NCBI GenBank assembly: GCA_028023455.1
Contig: JAQFVV010012416.1
Coordinates: 8,687,967-8,751,966 of the forward strand
Direction of reading: 5' to 3'
DNA from: Epiperipatus broadwayi
Taxonomy: Eukaryota; Onychophora; Udeonychophora; Euonychophora; Peripatidae
DNA length: 64,000 nucleotides
A model generated the notes under the pieces. That model was not told the origin of the DNA and did not search any database. It saw nothing but the letters and a program-made list of their open reading frames with translations. This document shows, one piece after another, positions 37,142 through 47,525 of the stretch (the first letter of the stretch is position 1; every line of letters starts with the position of its first letter). A program made the translations under genes and the position numbers.

Positions 37142-39173
37142 GGGCAGCAGAGATGGTAATGAATTTAGGGCATAGGGCAAAAGTAAAGCTATAATCATGC
37201 TTTAATAAGATGGCACAGAAGAGAGCTTTTTCAGGTAGTTAGTAATATAAGAGTAAGATTATTATATAAATGAAAAAGTAAGGATCATAGAAAGTTAAAC
37301 AATTATAGACCGACAATGGCAACATCAGTTTTATATAAAGTTTTCTCATATATGGGGCTGGAAGAGTTGCAAAATGGATGGAAGAAAATAATGTAGTGGG
37401 GGAAATGCAAGGAGATTTTAGATCAGTTAGGTGTATAGGAGATAGTTTATTTGTAGTTACACAACTTATGGATATGAGTAGGAATTCAGGCAGACAGTTA
37501 TATATGAGTTTTATAGATATAGAGAAGGCATATGATAGAGTAAATAGAAATAGATTATGGGTAAGTTTAGCAAATTTGGGAATGTATGAAGCTTTAGTGG
37601 ATATTATTAAAAAATTATATGAAAATAATTACTATACATATCAATTAGGGGGTATAGAATCAGTTAAATTTAAAAATGCAGTGGGACTAAGGCAAGGATG
37701 CCCTATGTCACCTATTTTGTTTTTGCTGTATTTGAGTGAAATGGAGAAAGCAATAGAAAAACAAGGAAGAGGGATAGAAATACTGTTAATAGGTGGCAAG
37801 GGAGTATATACTTTGTTACTTTGTCGGGTCTTTTTTGTGGATGATGTCTTTTTGTGTGCAGAAAGAAGAGAAGATATGGAAGTTATGCTGAGGACATCCA
37901 CAAGGGTAGGTAAAGAGATGGGAATTAAATTTAGTGAAGAAAAATCAAATATAATGATGGTTAAAACTGGGGAAAGAAAAGATGAAAATATTTATTGGGG
38001 GATGTAAAGTTAAGTGTGGTGAATAGATATAGTTATTTGGGAATCATCTTAAGTAATCAGAAAAATTGTTTGGATGAGTGGGAGAAAAAAATGATAAATG
38101 AAGCAAAGAAAAGAAAGGAAATGATAAAAAAATTAAGTGTTTTCATATAATAAATATGTTGTAGCTAGAATTGTATGAAAGGGAGTTGCAGTGGCAGGGT
38201 TAACATATGGCAATGATGTGTTATGTATTAGTAGAGGAATATTAGATTAGGTAGAAAAAGTACAAAAGGAAGTAGGAAGACATGCATTAGATGCAGATGT
38301 GTTGACAGCAAAGGATGTAATTCCAGGAGAAATGGGATGGTCAAATTTTTATATGAGGGATGCAAAAAGCAAAATAAAAATGTTCAGTAGATTGCAGTTT
38401 ATGGATAATAAAAGAATAGCCAAAATAGTATTTAATTGGATTATTAGTAAAGGGTAGGCAACAAGATGGGTGAGAAAGGTAATGCTGTATACAGAAGATT
38501 TGGATAAAGAATTTGTATCAGTATACTTGTACAAAATGTGAGATGATTGTGTTATGAGGATTGTTGAGTCTTATAGTGGTAAGGAATGAGATAGAAGAAT
38601 AGATGGATTAATAAAGAATAGGGAGTTGGAGAGATTGAGAACAAGTATGGTGAGTAAAAAGAGTTTAAATATATATAGAAGTAAATGGGACATTGCATAT
38701 GAGTTAATTTATGATAATAGCAAGGAAAGCACTTTATTGTTTAAGGCTCAAATGGGATCTTTAGCAACAAGAGAATATACATGTAAATAAAAAAATATGC
38801 GTGATTTAGTCTGCAAGTTGTGTAAGGAAGGCATAGAAAATATTAGGCATCTGTTAATTTAATGTAAATGCTAGAAAGCAGAAAGAGTACAAATAATGAA
38901 GTTATGGAAGAACAAATATGAACAAAGTGATTATACAGAAAGTGGGTTATTGGTTTTTATGCTGGGTTTGGGAAAAGGTAAGGGTAATTTTGATATGAAG
39001 GCCATGGAGTTGACAAAGATTATGTTGTGGAAATGGGATGGAGCAGATAATGGGAAACCTTAGATTGGGGAATGGAAAAGGAATGGAAAGTGGCTAACAG
39101 ATTTCTTTGGGCATAGTTGCTGAGAGATTGCTGACTCGTGTAAAGAGAAGTCACAGTGCATCACATCACATGT
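37141..39173 (+). mobile_element. LINE-A copy 5, with reverse-transcriptase core
   Basis: The longest LINE-A copy, about 2.0 kb and 5'-truncated. It covers most of the reverse-transcriptase domain through the C-terminal zinc-knuckle region (about 38805-38870) and ends GTGCATCACATCACATG. After 38007 the frame is broken by stops. The 3' flank (39174-39310) is shared with copy 3. Confidence 0.88.
37378..38007 (+). pseudogene. LINE-A reverse transcriptase, partial
   Basis: This 209-codon frame holds the palm of a non-LTR reverse transcriptase. Motif A is FIDIEKAYDRVN (residues about 45-56), motif B is GLRQGCPMSPILFLLYL (about 103-119) and motif C is FFVDDVFLC (about 151-159), where FVDD replaces the usual FADD. 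The three catalytic aspartates are present. It would reverse-transcribe the element RNA at the insertion site. It lacks an N-terminus and runs into stops, so the protein is incomplete. Clade is not resolved; the post-catalytic GEMGWSSF and Cys-Cys-His-Cys blocks suggest an I, Nimb or related group. Confidence 0.8.
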
Positions 39174-39570
39174 GATTTTGTAAAAAAAAAAATTCTTGAT
39201 AAAGTTCTAGTATGGAATAAAAACAGATTTGATATATTAATTTTTTTATTTTATTTATAGTGAGTTGCCTGTTTCAATTTTTTAAAGTGATTATTTTAAA
39301 TTTTATATATACAAGGTAACTTTAAGAACAAATTTTAACATTGAAATGTGATCATTTAAGTGTGTTTGTGTGTGTATGTATGTGTGTATATATATATATA
39401 CATATATATGATAAACAGAGCAAAACTGCTCCATTTATTTATATATATATATATACATATATATGATAAACAGAGCAAAACTCTCCATACAATATTGCCA
39501 CCTGTGCTAAACAGAGTAATAAATGGATGCCAGAAGGCTTGTGCATAAAATCCCTATCTAATACCTACTC

Positions 39571-39629
39571 ATCCAATATCCCCAGACTAGTTTCTGGCTT
39601 GTGGCCTTCGTCAGTGAGGAGCTTTGGAT
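39571..39629 (-). ncRNA. Hammerhead ribozyme motif, family F, intact
   Basis: This 59-nt motif is identical to 39840-39898 but on the other strand. Order: ATCCAA, AGC, TCCTCA, CTGACGA, A, GGC, CACAA, GCC, A, GAAAC, TA, GTC, TGGGGA, TA, TTGGAT. All stem pairs form except the A-A at the base of stem II. Confidence 0.75.
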
Positions 39630-39839
39630 CTGAGAGCACTGCATCTAGATCTTAGGATCTAATGCAACCCTCTAGCAACCACCTTTTATCTCCACTTAAC
39701 TACAAAACTATGAGAATGAAATTGAAAATATTTTTTTGTGTTTTCAATTTCATTCTCATAGTTTTGTAGTTAAGTGGAGATAAAAGGTGGTTGCTAGAGG
39801 GTTGCATTAGATCCTAAGATCTAGATGCAGTGCTCTCAG

Positions 39840-39898
39840 ATCCAAAGCTCCTCACTGACGAAGGCCACAAGCCAGAAACTAGTCTGGGGATATTGGAT
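39840..39898 (+). ncRNA. Hammerhead ribozyme motif, family F, intact
   Basis: Core CTGACGA at 39854-39860 and GAAACTAGTC at 39873-39882. Inner stem I is TCCTCA with TGGGGA, with one G-U pair. An internal loop (AGC/TA side) is followed by a 6-bp outer stem ATCCAA with TTGGAT. Stem II is GGC/GCC. The internal loop of stem I and loop II are in the place where natural type I hammerheads make tertiary contacts. Predicted cleavage follows the C of AGTC. Confidence 0.75.
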
Positions 39899-40045
39899 GA
39901 GTAGGTATTAGATAGGGATTTTATGCACAAGCCTTCTGGCATCCATTGATTGCTCTGTTTAGCACAGGTGGCAATACTGTATGGAGAGTTTTGCTCTGTT
40001 TATCAACAATTAATGTGCTAGTATAGGAAATGTGATCATGTGATA

Positions 40046-40077
40046 TATATATATATATATATAAATATATATATATA

Positions 40078-40112
<35 letters not shown>
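40046..40112. repeat. (TA)n microsatellite
   Basis: About 65 bp of TA with a few interruptions, between element F copy 6 and the C-family repeat. Confidence 0.95.
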
Positions 40113-40117
<5 letters not shown>

Positions 40118-41359
40118 ATGGGATGGGAGTATAAGGATGAATCTTGGGTGATGGAAAATTATCATCAACCCCAAGTACGCAAATTATTTCAATTAAATTT
40201 AAATTAGAAGGTCTAATATTAAAGTAAAAAAGTATGTTAGTATTGTAAAAAATGTTTAAACAATGTTTAAAGGATGTTATTAAAGGAATGTTCAATATCA
40301 TAAATATATAAGCAATTGTATATATCATAAGAGATAAATAATGTTATATATTCAAGAAAGGTTATATAGTCAAGAGAGCATGAGATCATAGAGAACTCAG
40401 AGATCAGCACAGTTAGATCAGTTAATTCTTTAGAACAACTATAAGTATAATTAACTATCAACCAGCATTATCAATAAGTTAAAAATGTCTTAAGTAATTC
40501 TCATAATAGCCATTCATCATCATGAATTATCAACAATATATCAATACAATAAATCAACAGTCAATCTTGTGACTGGATTTGAAATGGGTCTACTGTAGAC
40601 CAGGCTAACTATTTAGCTTTTGGCAGCTTGTGGCAGATTATTATAACCATTAATTTGGATGCATCCATCAGAATACACAACATAAAAACAATAATGCTGG
40701 GACATTAAAACATGCTGATCATCATCAGTGCTCTACACTGGCCACTTAGTACCATTAATGTACTGGCCAACTATAAATTTAATTTCTAATAAGATTAAAC
40801 TAAAATAAAATGTAGTGCAGGGCTTTAAAGAATACAATCTTATGTGCCAACCAAGATGACGACAATTTATCATCATTGGATTCCTAAAAGCACAAAACTA
40901 CATCACCTATCATATAATCAGACTTATGTGTGAAACTAGAACAGTGAATATGAGATCTATATCTGTTGTATTAATCAACAGATGATGCAATATATTTTTT
41001 ATCAATTGAAATACAAGTTTATTAAATAATAAAAATAATGATATTAAGATCTATAGAATATGGCTATACATATTAAAGCTTTCTGATTTTGATTAACATA
41101 TAATAATAAAAATTATCACATTTGTGATTTACAAAATTACTATACAAAATTCAAGTTACTATTATGGTTTACATATATGTTCCATTAGGTTTACTTAAAA
41201 CCCATTCAGCACATAGGCATGTGGCTTGATATAAAATGAACAGGTTTGAATTGACATTTAATAAAAAAAAATGATTAGAATTTTACATATAAGTGTCTAT
41301 CTGACACACATTGTCTATTGATCCACTTTTTATATACACATTGGTATTTGCAATACAAT

Positions 41360-41395
<36 letters not shown>
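40113..41395 (+). repeat. C-family LTR-like repeat, left part (interrupted by element D)
   Basis: It begins TAGTAATGGGATGGGAG and matches 32974 to about 34110. Shared blocks include CATTCATCATCATGAAT and GCTGGGACATTAAAACATGC. It stops at (TA)n where element D starts and resumes at 50456. Confidence 0.8.
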
Positions 41396-41398
<3 letters not shown>

Positions 41399-44335
41399 GC
41401 TGGTTGAATTTGTATGTTCATGTAACAAGATCTAGCATCTAGGCAAAAGTACCTTGAATCCAATCATGCGCAAGATACACAGGTCAGGAACACTCATGAA
41501 CTCTGCCCTATTTGCCTATTTCCCAGATCTATAACATTATGAGCAACAATCCCGATGACATCGATTAATTTACTTCTCATCCACTGGCATCGATCATCGG
41601 AGACACAAAAAGACTCTAGGCTAAACTTATATGATAGAATAACTTAATAACTAGTTATATTTTATGAGCAATGAAGGCTCATGACCTAGCATATTAATTA
41701 TGTATTAAGCAGAGATCATCTAGTCATATTTAGCATAAGTAATAACTTAATATATTATCTTAACTAAAAGAAAGCAATGGTTCGAGTTTGATATATATAT
41801 TTAAGATTTATTAATAACAAAATTATGTCAGGTTATTTACCTGACATGAGCCTCGTAAGTATTATAGATATGTGTTTGATTCATATTTAATGATAACATT
41901 ATAATTTGCGGCTATGCCAATAATATATAAGTGTGATTTAATGAATAAGCGCTATTAGAATACATTACTGGAATACTATTACACCCCCAGAGATGAAAAG
42001 AGCATTTACTTAATTTAAGCAATAATAATTTCATAAGCAGATATTACACTTGGTTACATTCAATATTATGATTATTTTGAGTTATAGATAATTAATGCAC
42101 GGGATGGGTAATGAATAATTATATAAACGATACTAAATCTATCGCATTAATACTTATATTAAACTAATGGAAATATGTCTGTTTAAAGAAATCATTTCAT
42201 TACAGCTTATGAATACTTCTGGGTGACTAATAAGACATTGAAAGGCGGTGCGTGCATGGCGGCTGATTGGGTCGGTCCAATTATGGATCCTGGAGTGTGC
42301 TTCATGAATTTTAAGAACGAAGTTGACCGATTTCCTCTGCAAACGTAGGCAGGGTCGGTTTGACGAATGAAAGAATCCAAGATTCCCTGGAATGAAGTAC
42401 AGGCGAATCATGGATGATGAAGAGTGGTCGGCAATGTCATTATTGGGCTGGATTTTCCAGAGCGATCCCCGTATAAAGCATGCACATAAGACCAAGGATG
42501 TCCCCAGGGTGGTTTTACAGCCTGGTTTAAGGACATAGAGAACGACGATAGGGCCCGACTTCGCGGATGCCTCCATGTGAGAAAGAAGCACAAATATATA
42601 TATACGAAATAGCCTTTATGCACGTAATGCTTAATAATATAATATATAAATATAATTCTAAAGATTAAAGATTATCAAAACATATTTATTGCCCACAAAT
42701 TATGAAATATTCGGCGTAATGATATGGCTTCACTAAGCAAACATGGATAATAATTATACTTAAATATAAAACTAAGCTCTTAAGATCCCCCTCCCCCTTA
42801 CATTATGTTACTTAATATTATTCATTACTTTTTACACATTTAATAAATCTCAATTTTGGTTAATCAATGCCCTTGTGAAAATATATAAATGATTACAAAA
42901 TAAGTGGGTGGTGGTAATAGCTAAGATGGGTTTTACATATATAATATAATTTAAGAATAAAAGATAGCGCATTATTTAGGAAGGAGAATGTGAAAAACAG
43001 ATGTCAAATCTGTTTTTCTACAGTAAACATGAAAAATATAATTAGTTTATTTATCTAAAATCGTGAGCACCTGGGCAAGTCGAATAAGACTTGTTTTGAT
43101 CAAATTATAAATTATTTACCCAGTAAATGATGGGTGGGGAAACGAAAATAAATTATATGCTGGCGATTTTAGAATACTATTGGCATTTATTTTAAAATAT
43201 AAATACATAAATCAAATTGAAAATTGGTTGCCGCTTGAAAATAAAAGAAAAGAAAAACATTATATAGGAGGCTTAATATAGATTAGTTATATAGAGTTAT
43301 AGAATACATATTTGAAGACATTTAATATAGATGATTTAAAATATAAATATTACAGAGAAGGCAGGATTTAGGAATTATAAGCGGTCAAAGTTCTTTTACC
43401 TTGATTATTTGGAAGAGCGTTTCACTAGGAATCAGTCCATCGGTATTATTTCACTAGATCTAGGGTAGCATTATTATTTGAGATAGCACTTCACTTTCAC
43501 TGGATAAATATACATAAAGTTCAGTAGTACGGGATGCAGAGCTTTGTTCATGGGAACAGCATATTAGAACAGAGGGACAAGGCGAAATTTCCTACTCATG
43601 ACACATTGAGTGAGAATTAAAACTGGTGTGGAATATGTATAGCACCTTAGTTATTTAATGGTCTCCTCCTTAGTGGATTCAAATCCAGCAGTATATCTAC
43701 TTTTATTTTGAAGCTGTAACTTAGCAACTACTGCTGGACCTGAGGCGGTTTAAGCACTTAAGTTTCATCTGGAATAGTTTGACCGGATACTCTTATCTAG
43801 TAAGATGTTTGAAACAATGCAAGTTTGTTATCAGTTTCTCGAACGATTGTTTTAAAATATATCTTATGATTTTAAAACAAGCTAGCGTGGACAATTTCCA
43901 CTAATGGGTTTATTTTATTATTACCAATTTGTAATCTTTTACTTTAATCTAAGGGGTCTTCCGGGTAATTGTTTTTCGAGAGACTTTTTAACAAGATTGC
44001 ATAATTTCTGGCTACAAAATTATATATGAAAAAATAATAAGTTTCATATATAATACCTTATATATATAATATAACTATTAATACATTCGCAATCTCCTAC
44101 ACTGAAATATATAGATATTATTTACGCCCGCATACACATGAGAATATTATTAAATAAAATATTTTTAAATTAAAATACATACGTTTACATTATTTATGTT
44201 ATAATCCTGAGCAAAGACATATATATATATTAATAGCTATGTATATATGTGCGTAAAGGTGGGTTTGAATACAGTTAGATGGTAGGAGATTGGATGTGGG
44301 CTGTGAAGCAGGATCTGAGCATCAGATCTGCTTCA
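41396..44335 (+). repeat. 5' LTR of element D
   Basis: About 2.94 kb. It contains a less AT-rich block at about 42230-42560 with an antisense ORF (42591-42154) also present in the other LTR. The last 85 bp (from 44251) are repeated in tandem just downstream at 44521. Confidence 0.85.
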
Positions 44336-47300
44336 TTTTCCTGAACTTACCAAAAAAAATGAAAAAAATGTTTAAAAAAGAAAAAAAAAACTTTTACTTA
44401 ATGTCCAGGTAACTGAAAAACAACTTTGGATTGGCGATGTATCTGAAGGAAATTTTTATTTTACTCTCATTTATGATAGAATAACTCTCTGCTATATTAG
44501 AAATTTTATGACTTATACATGCGTAAAAGTGGGTTTGAATACAGTTAGATGGTAGGAAATTGGATGTGGGCTGTGAATCAGGATCTGAGCATCACATCTG
44601 CTTCATTTTCCTGAACTTACCGAAAAAAAATGAAAAAAATGTTTAAAAAAGAAAAAAAAAACTTTTACTTGATGTCCAGGTAACTAAAGAACAACTTTGG
44701 ATTGGCAATGTATCTGAAGGAAATTTTTATTTTACTCTCATTTATGATAGAATAACTCTCTGCTATATTAGAAATTTTATGACTTTCATTTATGATAGAA
44801 TACCTGCATTTCTCTGCAATATTAAAAATTTATGGCTTTCATTTATGATAGAATAGCTCTCTGCTATGTTAGAAATTTTATGATTTTTATTTATGCTAAA
44901 ATACCCTCTCTGCTATATTAGAAATTTTTATGACTTTCATTTACCATCGAATATCCTAACTCTGTGTTATATTAGAAATTTATGACTTTCATTTATGATA
45001 GAGTATCCTCTTTGCTATGTTACTAGAAAAAATTTTCACTGTCTTAAAAAAAAAAACTGCTTGGTTAATTGAATACAATAAGATAATAATACAAAAAACT
45101 ATGCTATATATACAAATTATTCACTGTCTTCAAAAAAAACCTGCTTGGTTAACTGATTAACATAAAATAATAATAACAAACTATTATAATATATACAAAT
45201 TATTCACTGTCTTCAAAAAAAACCTACTTGGTTAATAAAATAAAATATAAAAAACTATGGTATAATATATACAACTTATTATAATCCTAAATCATTTACC
45301 ATTGCATATCCATGTCGTCATGTTCTATCCGTCCAGCTTCTCCTCCCCCCATTCTACACTCTCCCCCTTATTCTACTCTCCCCCTCCCATACTTAATTTT
45401 TATTTATTTAAATGATTATTGCTATCCTACCTTTTATTTAATATTAATTATTTCTAGATCTAGTTTTTACTGTGAAACATATATCTATAATGATTATTTA
45501 CTATTTAGCTCTTTAATGCAAAGTATATCATACAAATTATTATAACTTCTACCTGGCCTTCTTTATGTCTTCTTTCGTGGTCTGTTTTTGGAGTTGTTCT
45601 TCAGCACCTGAAACATCTTAACACAATGATTGATTTAACGATTGCATTGATGCACTTGATACACATATTTTGGAAAAAAAAACCTCTATATAACTTTTAT
45701 TACGAATCATTGCTTTTAAACTCTTTTTATTCTAAATAACTCGATCACCTATTGGCAAATTTATTTTGGTATTAATACCGGGCGCCAGCCAATGGGATAG
45801 GGCTATATATTCTGACCAGATGATCCGCTATTATTGGGTTGTATACTTTTCTAAGATCTATACTTAAATCGTTATACATTTACAGCTTTAACAAAAAAAA
45901 CATTATGGCTTTAGCACATATCTATATAAGAGAATGAAAGTATAACAAAAACTGTCATTATTTTTTTCATTGATTTAAGGCAATTATATACGCATGAATA
46001 TTTAAAAAAAAAATCTGCACATTTGTGATTATTAGAATCTTTATTTTATTATTTTTAACAGTGAAAGCGTTTTAAAAGCTGTCACTTATTTAACTCTCAG
46101 ACTTGGACATATTATAAATCTAAAATACTTATTTAACAGATGTATTAACAAGGAAAAAAAAAATTTATATTTAACATCATTATTTAAAACATTTATGGAA
46201 AAATTATATATTATTTATCGCACACACTACTTATCTTTTTATCTTTAAATGCGAAAGCCCCTTAAAAGCTGACACTAATTTAACATCATTATTTAAAGAA
46301 ATTTATAAAAAAATTATATAGAACATCATTATTTAAAGCATTTATGAAAAAATTATATATTATTATTTAGTGCACATTTCAAAACTTGGGCATTATATTT
46401 ATTTATAAAATATTTATTAAAACGGAAAAAATTATTATATATCTCAATATTATTATTCTATATCTCACACACTTCTTTATCATCTTTCTATTTTAAATGA
46501 GAAAAACCCCTTAAAAGCTATGACTATTTTATTATATTGTAAACTCGAAAATACTTTGTTATTTAAAATCATTTATGGAAACTTTTATATATATAAACAC
46601 TACTATTTAGAACACATACTTTATTTTTATTATCAATGTGGAGGCCCCTTAAAAGCTACCACTATTTTATCATACTGTAAACTCGAAAATACTCTTGTTA
46701 TTAAAATCATTTATGGAAAATTTTATATATAAAAAACATTATTTAAAACATACTTTTTACTTTATTATAATAACTGTGGAGGTCCCTTAAAACTACCACT
46801 ATTTTATTTATGGGCATCCTGCATGTAATTTCACGTTTATGACCAAGAAAAAAAACATTATACAACATCTTATTCGCTTCTTTGAAAAAAACACATTTTA
46901 TTTTATAAAAATGAAAGCCCCTTAAAAGCTGTCACTCTTTTATATCAGTGGAAATTTACATGTATACGAAAACTATAAACATTATTTGGGAAAACGCTTC
47001 TTTATCTTTAATTGATATGAAAGTAAAAGCCCCTTAAAAGCTGTTACTTCTCTTTACTTCTTTTAAAAAACTCACAGGAATTATACATGTAATAAATGAA
47101 TATGGACAAGGAATAAAACATTATATAACATCATCATTATTCAAATCATACACGTGAACGAAAACAAAACAAAACTGCCATTAATTTTATTTTATAGGTT
47201 CGTGAAAACGAAAAAACTTTTTAAACTTTTATATGGGATAAAAATATTGAGTATATGACATACTATTTATTTGAAACATATTTTTATATATATACTGAGA

Positions 47301-47525
47301 GAAAATATTTATATTTATATTAACAATGACTCACAGGGAGTGTGTACCAATATTCAAAAAAATTTTAAGCTGGGTGTCGGGAAAAAAAATTTTTTTTTGA
47401 AATTTTTTTTTTTAAAAAAACATGTGTTATATCTATCACTATCTACTACTATCTCAGGTATATGGGTGTTTGTATTCGAAGCCCTACATTGATGTGCCAT
47501 ACCCAGAGAAAAAGAAAAAAAAATC
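44336..47525 (+). other. Interior of element D, tandem-repeat rich, no coding genes
   Basis: No reading frame resembles gag, protease, polymerase or integrase, and no clear primer-binding site follows the left LTR. Repeats in order: a 270-bp unit starting at 44251 and 44521; about six units of 50-55 bp with CATTTATGATAGAATA (44460-45020); three units of about 80 bp with TTCACTGTCTTCAAAAAAAA (45030-45240); a run of seven boxes CCCCTTAAAAGCT (46069-47043) spaced 113-250 bp. Confidence 0.75.
47505..47523 (+). promoter_or_regulatory. Polypurine tract of element D
   Basis: Nineteen purines (AGAGAAAAAGAAAAAAAAA) end two bases before the right LTR. This is the expected primer site for plus-strand DNA synthesis and gives the element's orientation. 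Confidence 0.75.

Larger units (their letters stand above)
39466..40043 (+). mobile_element. Family F foldback element, copy 6 (youngest)
   Basis: Nearly perfect inverted arms of about 255 bp (39473-39728 and 39735-39995) are separated by only a few bases near 39730. They are followed by tail sequence TGTGCTAGTATAGGAAATGTGATCATGTGAT, cut short by (TA)n. The arm ends are GATAAACAGAGCAAAACTC and its inverse. Both arms carry identical intact hammerhead motifs. A direct duplicate of the left edge (39393-39420) in the TA-rich flank obscures any target duplication. Confidence 0.88.
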
